Positions 1-12,626 of a DNA stretch of 64,000 nt are shown piece by piece. Made by a program: the position numbers and the translations under genes. Under the pieces are notes generated by a model, which saw nothing but the letters and a program-made list of their open reading frames with translations, had not been told where the DNA came from and made no database searches. Position 1 is the first letter of the stretch. The number at the start of each line of letters is the position of its first letter. This DNA comes from Daucus carota subsp. sativus (taxonomy: Eukaryota; Streptophyta; Magnoliopsida; Apiales; Apiaceae): positions 55,415,214-55,479,213 of the forward strand of contig NC_030381.2 in assembly GCF_001625215.2 (NCBI RefSeq), in the 5' to 3' direction.

Positions 1-560
1 CTATCGACTTGCTTCTCCAATTTGCTTATAAGATTTAGGGGGAGTGTTTTAGCATTTAGGGGGTTAACTTCTTGGGTTTTGGTACCTTTTATATATACTT
101 TTGGTTGAAATTATAGCTTCGACCAACTCTGGTCGCAATAAAATTTTCGACTAGATATAATCGCCTTTTATTTTCGACTCGGTATTGTCGCGCGACAAGA
201 AATTTTCGATCGAAATTGACCGAATATATTTTTTTCCTACGGAAAAATGTTGGCGTCGGGTCCAAAAAACCGGAGGCAAAAATCCTATTGGAAATTTAAG
301 TTCGGTTGAAATTATTTTTGACCAAATTGTTCGCGGGAAGCGCTCATGAAAGTTATTGGATGGGATATTTTTCGACTGAATGTCAAGCAGTCGAAAATAT
401 CTTTAGTTTCGAGTGTTTATTTTAACTACGTCGTAGCAGTCGAAATATAAATTATTTTCGACCATCTTCATATTCGATGAAACTTGGTCGCTAAATTTAT
501 ATTCGACTACCTATTTTGTTGTCAAATTTTTCATCAACTCTTTTAATATAAGTAATCAAG
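1..560. mobile_element. CACTA-like subterminal repeat tract (partial)
   Basis: The tract is a dense mixture, on both strands, of short motifs such as ttcgac, tcgaaa and ttggtcg. This is the usual texture of subterminal regions of plant CACTA (EnSpm/CMC) elements. No transposase reading frame and no clear terminal CACTA motif lie inside the window, and the left part is cut off by the window edge. The class is inferred from texture only. Confidence 0.4.
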
Positions 561-1103
561 TAAAAAAATAGGGGGGCTAAATAACAATTTTGACATTTTA
601 TAGAAAAAAGTAGAAGTGTGTATAATTTTTGGGGGACGGCTGCCACCCCGTGCCTTCCGGTTCCGGTCCTTTCTGGGTCATTAGTTTATTGGGTTAATAC
701 TCTAATTGGTCACTGTACTGGACCAAAACTTTCAATTGGCCTACCAAGTCAAAAAAGTTTTCATTTAAATAATAAAGCATCTAAAAACTTACAATAATAA
801 AGCATTAACCCTTAGTTTATTATGATGAATTGTCAGCCAGAGAATAAAAGCATGTTTAAATATTGAATTCAAGCTGTAACAGACCAACTCATACCAATCA
901 ACTTGGGCCATATTTCTCCAAAATCACTCGTCGTACTCGGGGGAAGTACTGAACATATATTTTACCTTCTCGAGAGATCAATTTAGCTCTTTCTGGGGCA
1001 TTCTTTTTGCAGCAAACTACTATACTTTGAGTTTCAGGCCATCTATCAAGTTCGGTTATTTGTGTGTATTTTTAAATTAGTGCTGTGTAAATACTAATTT
1101 ATA

Positions 1104-1356
1104 CTCCCTCCGTCCCTTGAGGCCTGAGTTATATACATTGGGGGACGGGACGCGGCACGGACTTTAATGCTCCTGTAAAGTATAGTTTTATAACTTATTT
1201 TTGAGATTTTTCTATTCTGAATAAAAGTTGGAATGCTATATTTTTATTTAGAATTTTTTTTAAAAAAATAAGGTATAAAACTATATTTTATAAGAGTATT
1301 GAAGTGCGTGTCGAGCAGTGAAAAAGAAACGTATAGAATTAAATGGGACAGAGGGA
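1104..1356. mobile_element. Stowaway-type MITE
   Basis: The element begins ctccctccgtccc and ends gggacagaggga, an imperfect terminal inverted repeat, and is flanked by TA, as expected for Tc1/mariner-derived Stowaway MITEs. The body has no coding capacity. A second copy of the same subfamily lies at 41907-42157: both share the internal run gggacgcggcacggac (with one-base variation before it) and the 3' part containing cgtatagaattaaatggg. Confidence 0.85.
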
Positions 1357-1491
1357 ATATGGTTTTAGATTAACGGTTCATGTATAGAGTTCAAGATATG
1401 AAGAGTTATATTGGTTTAGAGTTTAAATTTTAGGATTTAGGGTTTAAGATTTAGCTCTATAATTTTGGATTTAAAAGTTAGCTCTACAACA

Positions 1492-1910
1492 AACAAGTCT
1501 ATTTACGACAAAAATCAAATCCGTTGTAAGATATTACTACAGACACCAAATCGTTGTAAGATATTATGATGATTTTTAATCTTTAAATTACGGCATAAGA
1601 AAGTTGGATAATACGAATTTTTCCGCGGGAAAAATGATGTCATGTACTGACGACGAATAGATCTATGTGTCGTAAATTACACATTTGAATATTTTTTCTA
1701 ATTAAAAAATAATCAAAAAGTGTACCAGCTCTTAGCGCAATACTGTTTTTGCATTGTAACTTACGACCGTTTCCATATTCGAAACTAGGTTAAACTTGTG
1801 ACATTTTATCATACTTACGACGGTGTTGAAAATTATGACATTTTCTTGAACTTATTGCTCGAGCAAAAACGACGAAATTTGTGCGTCGCAAATTTTGACG
1901 GATTTAGCAT
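1492..1910. mobile_element. CACTA-like remnant
   Basis: The tract starts with ctctacaacaaac, close to the common plant CACTA terminus cactacaacaaa. It continues with scattered acgac/gtcgtaa motifs in both orientations, resembling CACTA subterminal repeats. The opposite terminus and a 3-bp target duplication were not found, so this is a tentative call on a degenerate element. Confidence 0.35.
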
Positions 1911-3548
1911 TTTGGGGTTTATGAATTGGAGTGCATGAATTAGCTGTTAGGGTAGGTTTTAGGATTATTTTTGAGGTTATTTGGTGCTTAGTATATATAT
2001 TATTGGTGATTTGTGCATATTTTTAAATTAGTATGTTGTTAATATTTTGGTGTTTGTTTTGAAATTTTATTTGCTAAATATTTAATTTTACAATTTATAC
2101 TCTTTTGATACTTAATATGCACATTTGGTGCTTTTTGTCCGTTTTTCACTGTATGTTTTATTATTTTTATTAGGTTTTTTTTTTGAACTTTTTGAGAGTT
2201 ATGACTTAAAAGTTAATTGGGGTTTATAACATTTTAGGGTTTAGATTTATGATTTAGAATTTAAAGTTTAGAAAGGTTTTGAACTTAGGATTTAGCTTTA
2301 TGATTTAAGATTTTGCTTTTATAATTTAGAATATGACAATTAGAGGTGTTCTTAGTACAAACACCTCTTATTAGTGATCCAACGTTAAGTATAGACAAAA
2401 CAAACGATGTAAAAGACAATCCAAACAAACACTAGCCTACAGGGACAAACAATCTGCAATTTCCACCAAAAACAACACAAGGTGACTAAAAATTAGCACC
2501 AGCCCATGTCATGATCGGAAAACCCCATATTTTTTAAAATCCTGACACTCCATATATCTGCTCCAAATAAATCTACAAAAATCTTCCTCGTAAATTCATT
2601 AATTAAGGCACCATTATTTTTTTTTTTGGAATTCATACATAAATTACATCTCCACCTGCTCCAAATAAACATCAGATGCAGCTAGAGCATGTGAAAAAGA
2701 CCCCAGAAAGAAAACCTGCAGGCTTGAACAAAAGATACATACACCCACCGGAAAATCCCTGAAAACAACTCAATATATTACCTGAAAAAACCAGTGATTT
2801 TGGAGGTCTGTAGCACAAAAAAATTGTAGACTTTTCGAAGACTAATACTTTCCACACTCCCTCGTTCTGAAAACAATGAAACAAACCAGCAAGCAAAACC
2901 TGAAGGACAATTGATTATAGAATATTTTGAACTCCCTTATTTCTTGAACCCCTGAGAACTTGATGTAGAAAACCCCTGCCACAAGATCAATACCCAAAAA
3001 CAGCATATCAAACATAAAACCCCAATAACATTTGTAATTGCCCAAACATTGCTACTTGCTGTGTCACACAAATATGCCCAAGTCTTAAAGAGAACTGCAT
3101 TAACCTGTACACCAGTACCAAAATTTTCTCAGAAAAGCACAGAGACCCACCTGTATAATCTCATTTTTTTTAAAAGAAATATATTGAGCAAATCATCTTT
3201 TCCTTCCACTAAATTTTAACAGTAGCATTTTTAATTGGATTACAACTCCATCTCCATTGAAGAGTTAAAAAAAATTATGAACAAATATTCTAAAACTCAT
3301 TGATTATTGTGATATTTCCAACTACAACAAATACGCTAACGAATCCCCACTCAGAACCGATAATTTAATAAAATCTAAGAGAATCTAACAATTTTTTGAA
3401 TATAATTAAATTTAATGGATTTTAATTTATTAGATTTGTATAACACAAAATTTAAAGGATAATTATTTAAAATAATTATTGGATACAAATTGAATAATTT
3501 GAAAATCTTAACTAGATATCACAAAATTTTACTATTATATTTTGAAAT
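1911..3548. other. Intergenic, no gene seen
   Basis: AT-rich DNA with many variants of 'tttagggttta/gatttag' in 1920-2330, which look like simple low-complexity drift. Short open frames on the minus strand near 2672-3045 have no recognisable domain and no codon-bias support. I see no gene here. Confidence 0.5.
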
Positions 3549-3968
3549 TTAGATTATATATATATAAACGACGTGCACGCTTGCGTGTATGTATATATAT
3601 ATATATAGAGAGAGAGAGAGTCACTCTATTACAAACTACTAAATGTGAACCCATGCTTTTAAAAGTATGAGGGCCCCGAGAATGGACCCCGAGGTGGGCC
3701 TTGGCAAGACTTAGGCGGGGCCTAGTGGACGGGGTGGGCTCCAGTGGGAAGGAGTGGGGCAAAATATTGGCTCTTGAGCTTTTCTGGCCCTCGGGTCATA
3801 TCCATAACCTTGGTGAGGCTTTAGTGGGTCAGAATGGATTAAGTGGGGACGGGAGTGAGCCTCCGGTGGGTGATGACATCTAGGGGTAGACCTAATTTCT
3901 CTTGATTTGCATTTAAAGTTCGCATTTAATGGTTTGTATTTCATCATTAGATTATATATATATAAAGA
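3549..3968. mobile_element. 400-bp GC-richer segment between direct repeats
   Basis: Near-identical direct repeats, ttagattatatatatataaa at 3549-3568 and the same with one extra TA unit at 3947-3968, bracket about 380 bp. The bracketed DNA is clearly richer in G and C than its surroundings (runs such as gggccccgag and gaggtgggcc). It opens with a (TA)n(GA)n microsatellite at about 3593-3620. This looks like an inserted segment, but the repeats are low-complexity and could be coincidental. No coding capacity is recognised. Confidence 0.35.
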
Positions 3969-4391
3969 TTTTAGCTAAAATCAAATTGAATATAATACAG
4001 GGAGTTGGCCGAAATTTTTAACATTAAAAAAAATGCATTGAGAGGGGTATGAAAACAGCTGTGAAAACTACACGTGGCATATTTTAATTTGTGGTGTTGA
4101 TGTGCATAGAGGACCCATTACATTTATAAGAATGAACCAAAACATAGTGACTCATTTGTAAGAAATTTAAGAGAAATTTCTTTGGTGCTCTACATTTCTC
4201 TTAAATAAATACAAATTACCCCCAACACCTAGCATTTCAGCAGAATAGCGTTCGAGTCTAGTTTCCTCGGTTTCTCCTCCAATTCAATGTATGTATAGTG
4301 CACTCAGTGTTGTATAATGCACTCTTGCAAACCCTAGTCGAGTTCCTTAAGATTTTTTTTTTTTTTAACTGCAGTTCTGTAATTTGCAAGG

Positions 4392-7300
4392 ATGAGAGAA
4401 GCACCGTCGCTGATCACACTATGTCTGGACTCAGTAAAAGATTTGATCCTCTTTGGTGAGTCTGTTTTTAATTTGTTGATTTAGTTGAATCTGAAGTTAT
4501 GCACTGCAGTATTAATTTATAGTTCTTCTTTGATTGCTGTACAGGTGATGAAGATATATCTATTTTGTATCAACTACTTCCATCACAAATCATCGATGGC
4601 TTGATACCGCGACTACCCGCTCTTGCGTTGCTCAAGTTTGAAGATGCATTGTTAGTCGATCTCATTTCATACATATATATCTTGCCTTACGTGTTGATCT
4701 ATTCGTGTTTTTAATTTTATCTCTTTTCAATTACATCTTGAAATGATCTATCATGTTTTTTTTCCAATGATGATTATATATTTGATCCAGTCGTGGAGAT
4801 TGTACTACTCTTCGTAAATGATGAATATCTTCATATAATTTGTATTAAGATGAGATTATTTATATGATCCAGCGGGGCAGATGTTGTAATGAGATAGCAG
4901 CATCTGGATTTTCTTTGTAGTACATCAGGTGAATGTGTGTCCTTTTTTGCAGACCATCGAATTACGAGAGTGAAGATGGAAATGGCTCTGGAACTGATCA
5001 GAGAAAGTCTAAAAGGTTTGATCCGATAAAATATAGTAGAAAAATTAGCATAAATGAACATTTCACTAGTAATTTTGAAATAGGCATCAAGTCATGTTTT
5101 GGTGCTTCTTTGAAGCAACTGTCTGTGGATACCCTTGAGTGTTAATGGTCTTGCAGATTGGAGGACTTTGATACAGCATGGATGAAACTATATAAGTCAT
5201 CCCTCCCTTCGTGGATTACGATACCTAAGAACTGCAGCCACTGCCGCGCAGCATATAAATTTGAAAACTGGAGGGAGCAGTACTGGAACTGCCATATACA
5301 GATGTATGTGAATCTAGCTGAATTGGCACGTGCCTGAATATTTATATCTTGAACAATATATACAAACACGGATTAATTAATGAGTATTTGAGATATCTTG
5401 ACAATATGCAGGTGCCTACAGTGGGCAGCAGCAATAGCTAGTAATCCTAATTTTAAGCGCAGTCTTGGTGAAGTCATGATTGAAGGTATACGATGATGGT
5501 CTTATTTCATGGACTTAATATGCCGTTCATTGTAACTTGCTGCTACTCTAAGAATTCATGTCCTTCGTATCTGGCTATCTGCTCCTGTCACTTTGGTCTT
5601 ACATTAAGATGTTATAAATTTAGTGTTCTATTTGCACATATCTAATCGATGTCTCTGGGATTCTTCAATCATTTATGGGTTCTGCAGATTCTGTTTTGAA
5701 ATCCATGGGCTTTAAGAAATGTGGATGTTATTCAGAAGTTGACTTCTCAACGGTTGCTTATCACTGTCAGCATTTTGGTTTATATGCAAGGTAGCTTTTC
5801 GTTTTAGGTTTTAAATTTACAATATTGCTCATACATAATATGTTGTTTAAAGGGCTAACCCTGCTTGACAGTATTAATCATTTTCATTTCACAATTAATG
5901 CAGGTGTCTTACACTTTCATCTGTGCTTTTACAGGAAGAAACTAGTGTAAGTGGCAATACAAAAAGAAAGCTTCGTGCTTCATTTGTGTTTATCAATCTG
6001 CTAGTATGGAAATAGACATATCTTTGCATATCGATTCAAATAAAAAATCACATTTGCTTACCAGAGAAACTTATTAGTTGGTAAAACTAGGGGTAATAAT
6101 AATAAGAGTGTAATAATGATAGGGCACATGAATCTCAAAGGTTCATAACTACGTCTTCGGAAAGGGAAATAAATATTTGGCCATGGTCATAACTGACTAT
6201 ACCGGTGTGTGTTCTTTCTAATTGTGCTGCGTACTTTGTTTAAGTAAGAACTATATATGTATCCAACTGACATTATCCTTGCGTGTTCTTTCTATTTGTG
6301 TTGGATACTTTGTTTAAGTAACAACTAAATTTTCTTTTGTAAAGATTTTCATTTCTGGGACAAAAATTTGAACTCATACTGATAATGCTTGTTCATCTTC
6401 CAGAAGCTAACGCTCATGCATATAATATTATTAAAGTGCTTTTAGAAAGATTTTGTCAGTAGCATCCTAATATTTCTCTAATTTGGCACAGCAAATAAAT
6501 TAGTCAGATATTCAGTAAAACCTGTTCGCTTTGTTCTTGATTGGTGATTTCTTTACCGAGTTCATCTTCCTTTGATTATGAAAGCTAATCATCTAACCGT
6601 TCCACTGAAATATAATTTTGAGCTGATTCTTGCAACATGACGGATCCTGCTTTTCATGTGCTGGGATATCATGGATCTATTTCTGTTGCAGCATTTACTA
6701 AGGGAAAGTAAATTGGAAGCTTTGGAGATTCATGATGTTAACTCTAAAAAGCAGGTAACTTTCTCTAATGTGTGTGTGCATGATGAAGTATCCATGATAT
6801 TCATCACCATCTATGCGTTTTCTGATTAATTTGTAAAGCTAATATGTAAAAACCACATGCAATATTGTTAGACTTTTGTGCATTCTAGATAAGAGAAAAG
6901 AAGAATAGAGTATAGAAGGATATAAGTATATGCATTACATAAGCTTTTCATGTTACTTAATTCTGTAGAACAAGGTGAAAGGAAGGAATAAACTAGAAAT
7001 AAAATGATTCCTAAATAGCAAAATAACACAAAATTGCTAATATATCCATGGTGTTGATCCGGAACAATCGATTATAATTAAGTCAGTTTTCAGCTGGATG
7101 ATAATCAAAAATTTAAGATTAAGTTATTCATGGATTTATTCCGCTAACAGTACCTGACATATATCAATATTTATCTTTTCTGATGATGGTTATATCACTT
7201 AATATAGGAGACACGAACAATCAAATCTCTCACTTGAAGCTCTTAGGTAGCTAGGAACAAGAGTTGAGCATGTTAAATAATTAAGGAAATAACTCCTTAA

Positions 7301-10300
7301 TACTAATCTACTGATTAAGTTACAGATTTCAAGTATTAATTAATAATACATTTGTGTGGATATTTACAATAAAAATGGACTGTGAGTGTTAGTCTTACCT
7401 TTCTATTTTCCTGTTTGTTTCATGTGAAAACTCATAGGTTGATGGATTACACAAAATTTTGAGTCAGAGCGTTAAAACATTGGTCTCCCTTCGCTTTGAG
7501 AATTGCCAGATTCCTTCAAAGCTTTTTAGTAAAATATGTGATTCACTACTTGCCGAGGATCGTCGAACACATAAAATTAAACATTTTAGAGTTAATTCAT
7601 CTAGATCTTTTGAAGCTGGTTTACCTACTCGTGTGGTGTCTTTCCTATCATCAGCAAGGTATGTCTGTTTCTAACAACTTATTATTACTACGTTTTATGG
7701 GGTTTTGTTTACTAAATCATAAGTAGCTGCTGCTGCTCCTGTTCTTTTCCAGTTTCTTCTGTTTTATTAACCCAGAAAACCTAGAAGCTTGTCTTCTGTT
7801 CATCTTCATCCGTCGTTGGAATTATTTATAGCAGGCTTTTAAACCTTATCACTTTATCTGTTGTGCTTTGATTATTGTTAATATCCTTGAATACCCAAGA
7901 TTCCATTTACTGATTTCTAAAGCTTTTGTGCTGTGTATATAATAAAACTATTACTTTGGAAGGGTTTGAGTTCTAACACCACCCCACACTCCGACTACAC
8001 ATTCCGAGATTCGTTTTAATTTTCTTAAATACATCCGGTTTTATTGACTTCATAAAAATATCCGCTAAATTAATTTATTTTTGTCCGGCAGTGGACCAGT
8101 ATAACAATTTTATTATTCTCCTTCGTCAAAAAAAAAAAACAATTTTATTATTCTCGAAGAAAATGGTAGTTTATATTGATGTGCTTCCTTCAAATGTGGC
8201 GGGACGTACACTTAATTTATGTAGAGTAAGATAACAATTATTACCATTTATTATCACTGGTATATTGGTCGTAATAAGTTTTCGACCACCTTGGTCAATA
8301 TGGTACCAATTGCTATTTGGATATTTAGTCACTCTAAACCATCATTACGACAGTTTACTCGGTTATAATTAGCTTTGACCGCGGTCACGTTCGTAACAGA
8401 TTCACTTTGCATTTTAATTTTACGACCAATTTTATTACGACTGATATTCCTTGAAGGTGGTCAGAAATGGGTTACATTTAATTATTAACTACTCGGTTGT
8501 AAATATCAATTGTGAGATAAAGTAACGACCGGAGTAGTGGGTCGGGTCGGTCGGTGATTACCGACCTGATTTTCTAATCGGAAAATGATGTAATCGGTGA
8601 AACCAATCGTTTCTTGTAATGATATAATAGGTTGCTTTATTTTTGGTAATTATATTTGTTCTCAAAAGAGAAAAATCCCTTGAAATATCTATGATATTAG
8701 GGAAAATAACATTCCTTTCATATGATGAAACCATGTTCAAAAATTTTAAATTTTCATATTTAAGAGTATTTTTCTAAATGATATTCAAATGAAGGCAAAT
8801 TAAATTGTTTTCACAAGTACATTTTTCAGAATTATTTACAGAGAAAAATCTTCCTTGTATCCAGAATCAAGTTATTTCCTGCTGTCAAATAGAGCCTTGA
8901 TAGTTGATCTCCTTAGGAAGTGCACAAAAGACTATAAGACTGTGTTTATCAGATGAAATAATGATATAAATATGAAATTTCATATAATGTCTTCATTTCT
9001 TTTTTCAATCATCATTCATATATAGGTGCTTTTGCTTCATCACTTGATTTTATGTTCAGTGTAAAGATCAGTAATATTATTAGATGATCAGTAACCTGAA
9101 CCGATTTCTAAAAGTGAAAATAATGTGTTATTATTCAATTTCAAAAAGAATTTAAAGCCAATCTTTTGTTTACTTACGAAGTTGTACTCATCATCAACAG
9201 ATGACTAACCTTTGTTCATTTTGTTAGGAGTTTGTGTACGGTAGATTTTTGCGATAGCAATTTGTCCAGGGATTCTGCAAAAAAAGTCTTCAATGAACTT
9301 TCTGAGGCTTCATCTGATATAGCTGTTTTGGACCTTTCAGAAAATGATGTCAGTAACGTACCTTATTTACAATTTGCTTGTGTTCTTCTAAAACTCAATG
9401 TACAAGTTACTTAATGCAGATTACTGGCTGGCTTCCTTTTTTGATGTGGAAAAAATATTCAACAGATGAATTGTGCACATTGAAGTCACTGCGTGTGCTC
9501 AGACTCAGGTATTTTATTATGTTTATGATTCTAAACAAACTTATAAGTTAGCAAACTTATAATTGATTCCTCAAAAAATGTTTCTGGACCAAACTGGCAG
9601 TTCGTATGTGACCGAGGTATCTTTTTGTTTCCAGGAGCTGTAATCTACAACTAATTGATGCAGCACGGCTTAATTATGAGCTGTTTAAGTTGACAAACCT
9701 GAAGACACTGAATCTATCTGACAACCCAATCAAAGATGATGGACTTGAGTAAGTTGTGTTTTTCTTTTTTGGTGACCTTCATCATATACATTCATCTCTC
9801 TCTAACTATTTCCTTGTCAAAATTTCAGAAGGCTAATGCCATACTTTTCACGTATGGCTAATGAGGAGTCAGCCTCCCTGGTGAATTTGAATTTAGAAGA
9901 ATGCCAGCTTACAGGTGAAGGAGTAATAAGCCTGTTGCGAGTTCTTTCATCCAGTAAAAAGCCGTTAAATTCTCTCCGCATCGGAGAGAATAATCTTGGA
10001 AGGTTTGCTTGGCATATGTGCTTCATTATTCTATATATAAAATGATTGAGTTATTTTTTTTTAATACGTGTGACCTCCAGTGTAGTGGGGGAACATTTGG
10101 GAAAATATATATGCACAGGTGTTAGAGAACTTCATTTCAACAATATTGGGATCAAATCATCGGGTTTTTTGGAAGCCCGAGAGCAATTAACAGAAGGGGT
10201 GAAGCTTGCTTTCATCAATATAAGGTCTGCTGACATTCATGACATGTGTAAAAGAGTTAAGTAACCCTCTCAGACCAGAACATGACATGTTTATACCTTT

Positions 10301-11036
10301 GTTGCAGAGAAAATGATGGAGGTATGGGAGCTGCAGAATTTATATCAAAGCTCCTTTTGTCGGCCCCTGGACTAATCAAACTCGATGCGAGTTACAATGC
10401 TTTGCCTGCTGAAGCTACCGCTATGATCGGCTCATCGGTGAAAAGTGCAAATGGTACACTTTCCTTGAGTAGAAATTTCTGTTTTTGTTTAATTTACTGA
10501 AGGATTTTGAATTTACATCTCATCATACTTTATTAAGATTGTCTAGCAACAATACCATAAGATGTAGAAATCTTGTTGGCTCTAAATCTTAGAGAATCGA
10601 TCTTAATTTTTGATTATCATGTTTTTCCTTTCAAGTTTTTAATCATAAAATAAACAAATGGGAGGCTTATGTAATTTTTACCGTTCGTAACCTCTATCTC
10701 GTCTAACCATCATCTGGTAATTTGGAGTAAGATGAAAAGAAATGTTATTAGTTGTTTGAAACATGGAGGGTGTATTATATATATCCTTTACAAAGGAAAA
10801 TAAGAGTTAACCCCTAACTTACTAATATGCAAGAATATTTAATATTCTGGTTTGCCTTGCCATGTATATTGTAAATTGTGTGGCTTTGCTGACTCGACAT
10901 TCCCTTTTGATTAAAACCAGGAAAGCTTCGGTATCTGGACTTGAGTGGAAATAGTCTGTGTGGTGGAGCTGCTAGTAGAGAGATGCTTAAAAAATCTGTC
11001 GAAGATAAACATATTGAGATATATTGGCCGGCTTAA
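4392..11036 (+). CDS. RNI-type leucine-rich-repeat protein, 595 aa, 16 exons
   Basis: A plant LRR protein of unknown role that I cannot assign to a named gene. Exons: 4392-4455, 4545-4650, 4953-5015, 5157-5303, 5412-5485, 5688-5790, 5904-5946, 6692-6754, 7438-7658, 9228-9348, 9420-9508, 9635-9748, 9829-10002, 10081-10224, 10308-10453 and 10921-11036. All borders are GT-AG and phases close to exactly 596 codons including TAA. The N-terminal part (exon 4) has a Cys-rich patch (CSHCRAAY followed by WNCHIQMC). From about residue 220 there are ribonuclease-inhibitor-like repeats, for example LKTLNLSDNPIKDDGLE, LVNLNLEECQLTGEGV and LRYLDLSGNSLCGG. No F-box, kinase, NB-ARC, signal peptide or membrane segment is seen, so it is probably an intracellular protein-interaction scaffold (inferred). 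The start is the first ATG of an exon that stays open and joins in phase. Its 3' end is the source of the tandem copies downstream. Confidence 0.85.
8103..8155 (+). mobile_element. Tail-only retroposon-like insertion
   Basis: An 18-bp perfect direct repeat, aacaattttattattctc, occurs at 8103-8120 and 8138-8155. Between the copies lie only 17 bases, cttcgtcaaaaaaaaaa. This is what extreme 5' truncation of an A-tailed retroposon would leave: a few 3'-terminal bases, a poly(A) tail and a target-site duplication. The tail ttcgtca(A)n matches the 3' end of the 745-bp insert at 18196-18940. It lies in intron 9 of the LRR gene. Confidence 0.6.
8200..8621. mobile_element. CACTA-like remnant in LRR intron 9
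   Basis: Repeated short motifs (tacgac, ttcgacc, tggtcg) occur on both strands, and the right side ends gtttcttgtaatg at 8609-8621. That is one base from the plant CACTA terminus tttcttgtagtg. The left terminus is not identified. The remnant sits in the 1.6-kb intron between exons 9 and 10 of the LRR gene. Confidence 0.4.
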
Positions 11037-11699
11037 CTCCGGAATTAAAATTTTTATTTGATGGTTATCCTTGAATATTGCTCTTTCTGAAAGATTATAG
11101 AATGATCATCATCTAGCAAAACAGCTTTCTCTAACTTTGTTTGAGAATGTAAATATATATTTTATTGATTAATGATATGATATTGTTGGGAAAAGATCTG
11201 AAATTATAGAGTACTTTTAATAATTGACTTGGAATTTTAATATTCGAATGCCGTAAATCTTATTTTTATTTGGAAGAAAACAAGGTTCGACCCAGAATTT
11301 GCATATCGTCATAATTTATATTATTTAAATTTAAATTTGATCTTATAATTTCTTAAACATTAATCAAAACTTATAAATACTAAAAAAATATCTTCTAAAA
11401 ATATTATAAATCAAAAAATAATAATAATTTTCTATTTTTATTATTTGCATATATTTGAAGTAGAAATATAATAAATAAATAAACAAATAAACAAATAAGA
11501 ATAAATTCATATATGATAATTATTATTTATAAAATTATATTGATATGTTTTCTATTTTAAATTAAATATTTACTAATAAATTAGAAATTATCCTCCCGAA
11601 GTTTCTAGTCTTTTCCGTTAATGTAGTCTTAAGTATATAATTATCCTCCGGAAGTTTCTCGACTTTTCCCGAATCAACCCGATCTTGATAGAAAATTCT

Positions 11700-12499
11700 C
11701 ACACCCTTTCAATCTCATCTATAAATTCAATCCTTGTGCATCTTCATTCATTCGCCTAATTAGATGCGAAGCTATCCCGACACCAGTTCAATCTCCTCTC
11801 TCAAATTCTTGTCTCTCTTTTTCATTCATTCATCAAATAACATCCGATATTATGTGGGCTCTCCCCTTTTCTACTAATCCAATCCTCCTCGTGTGAGTAT
11901 TATTATTACATAGCTTTTTTCTCAGTTACATCCTTTCGATTCATCTATTTTCTTGCTCACCTAATTGAATATTAATTAAAGTATTTTGCAACAATTATGA
12001 CATTATCATGAGGGTTATTAAACACTCAATTTTAAAAATAAAGATATGTCGTCAAATCAGATTTCAAAGTGTTGTATTTGTAAATTTGTTTTCTCTAATT
12101 TATCGAATATTTTTGCTAAAATTTTCTCCTTCAAGATCTCGACTTTAAAGGAAGCGTTCTCTAAGATTAATATTGGAAACCTAATTAATACATTATAAAA
12201 TTGTGAATATTTTTAATCTTATTAATTTGGGCCTAATCCGGATTTTTAAAAGGAAGAACGATTTTATCCAGTTTTCTTAAAATTTATATTTATGATATTT
12301 GAAGTTTATTATATAAATTTCTATGTATACATGTGTAAGAACTAAATTTACTAAACTATCTTGTACTATGATTATATGTATATTTTGAGTTATGTTTGTA
12401 CTTAGATCGGGATCAATCAAAATTCTGTCTAAATATCGATTCAGCACAACGATGTTGTATAATATATAATTTACTAAATTTGATTTGATTTTAATGAAT

Positions 12500-12549
<50 letters not shown>

Positions 12550-12626
12550 CTTTTAACTTGTTCTGTAAAAAAAAAAATTACATACTTTTTGTTTAAATTC
12601 AATTTGTACATTTTTTGCAGTAAACA
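11700..12626 (+). promoter_or_regulatory. Promoter-like segment and leader intron ahead of LRR copy 2
   Basis: A TATA-like ctataaatt at about 11719 is followed by a pyrimidine-rich leader with an ATG at 11852. A donor-like gtgagt lies at 11893 and an acceptor-like ttttttgcag ends at 12620, just before the new ATG at 12627. The same arrangement recurs in the later units: TATA-like tctataaaat at about 14631 and 17666, gtgagt at 14819 and 17878, and a gcag acceptor at 15560 in unit 3. Function is inferred; no transcript evidence is available. Confidence 0.4.
12502..12545. repeat. (AT)n microsatellite
   Basis: An uninterrupted AT run lies in the inter-unit DNA of unit 1. The matching place in unit 2 (about 15480) has only three or four repeats, and that in unit 3 (about 19266-19294) is intermediate. 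The tract therefore varies in length between units. Confidence 0.9.

Noticed and set aside
2220..2340. Telomere-like tttaggg repeats
   Set aside because: Single degenerate occurrences of tttagggttta scattered in AT-rich DNA, with no tandem array.
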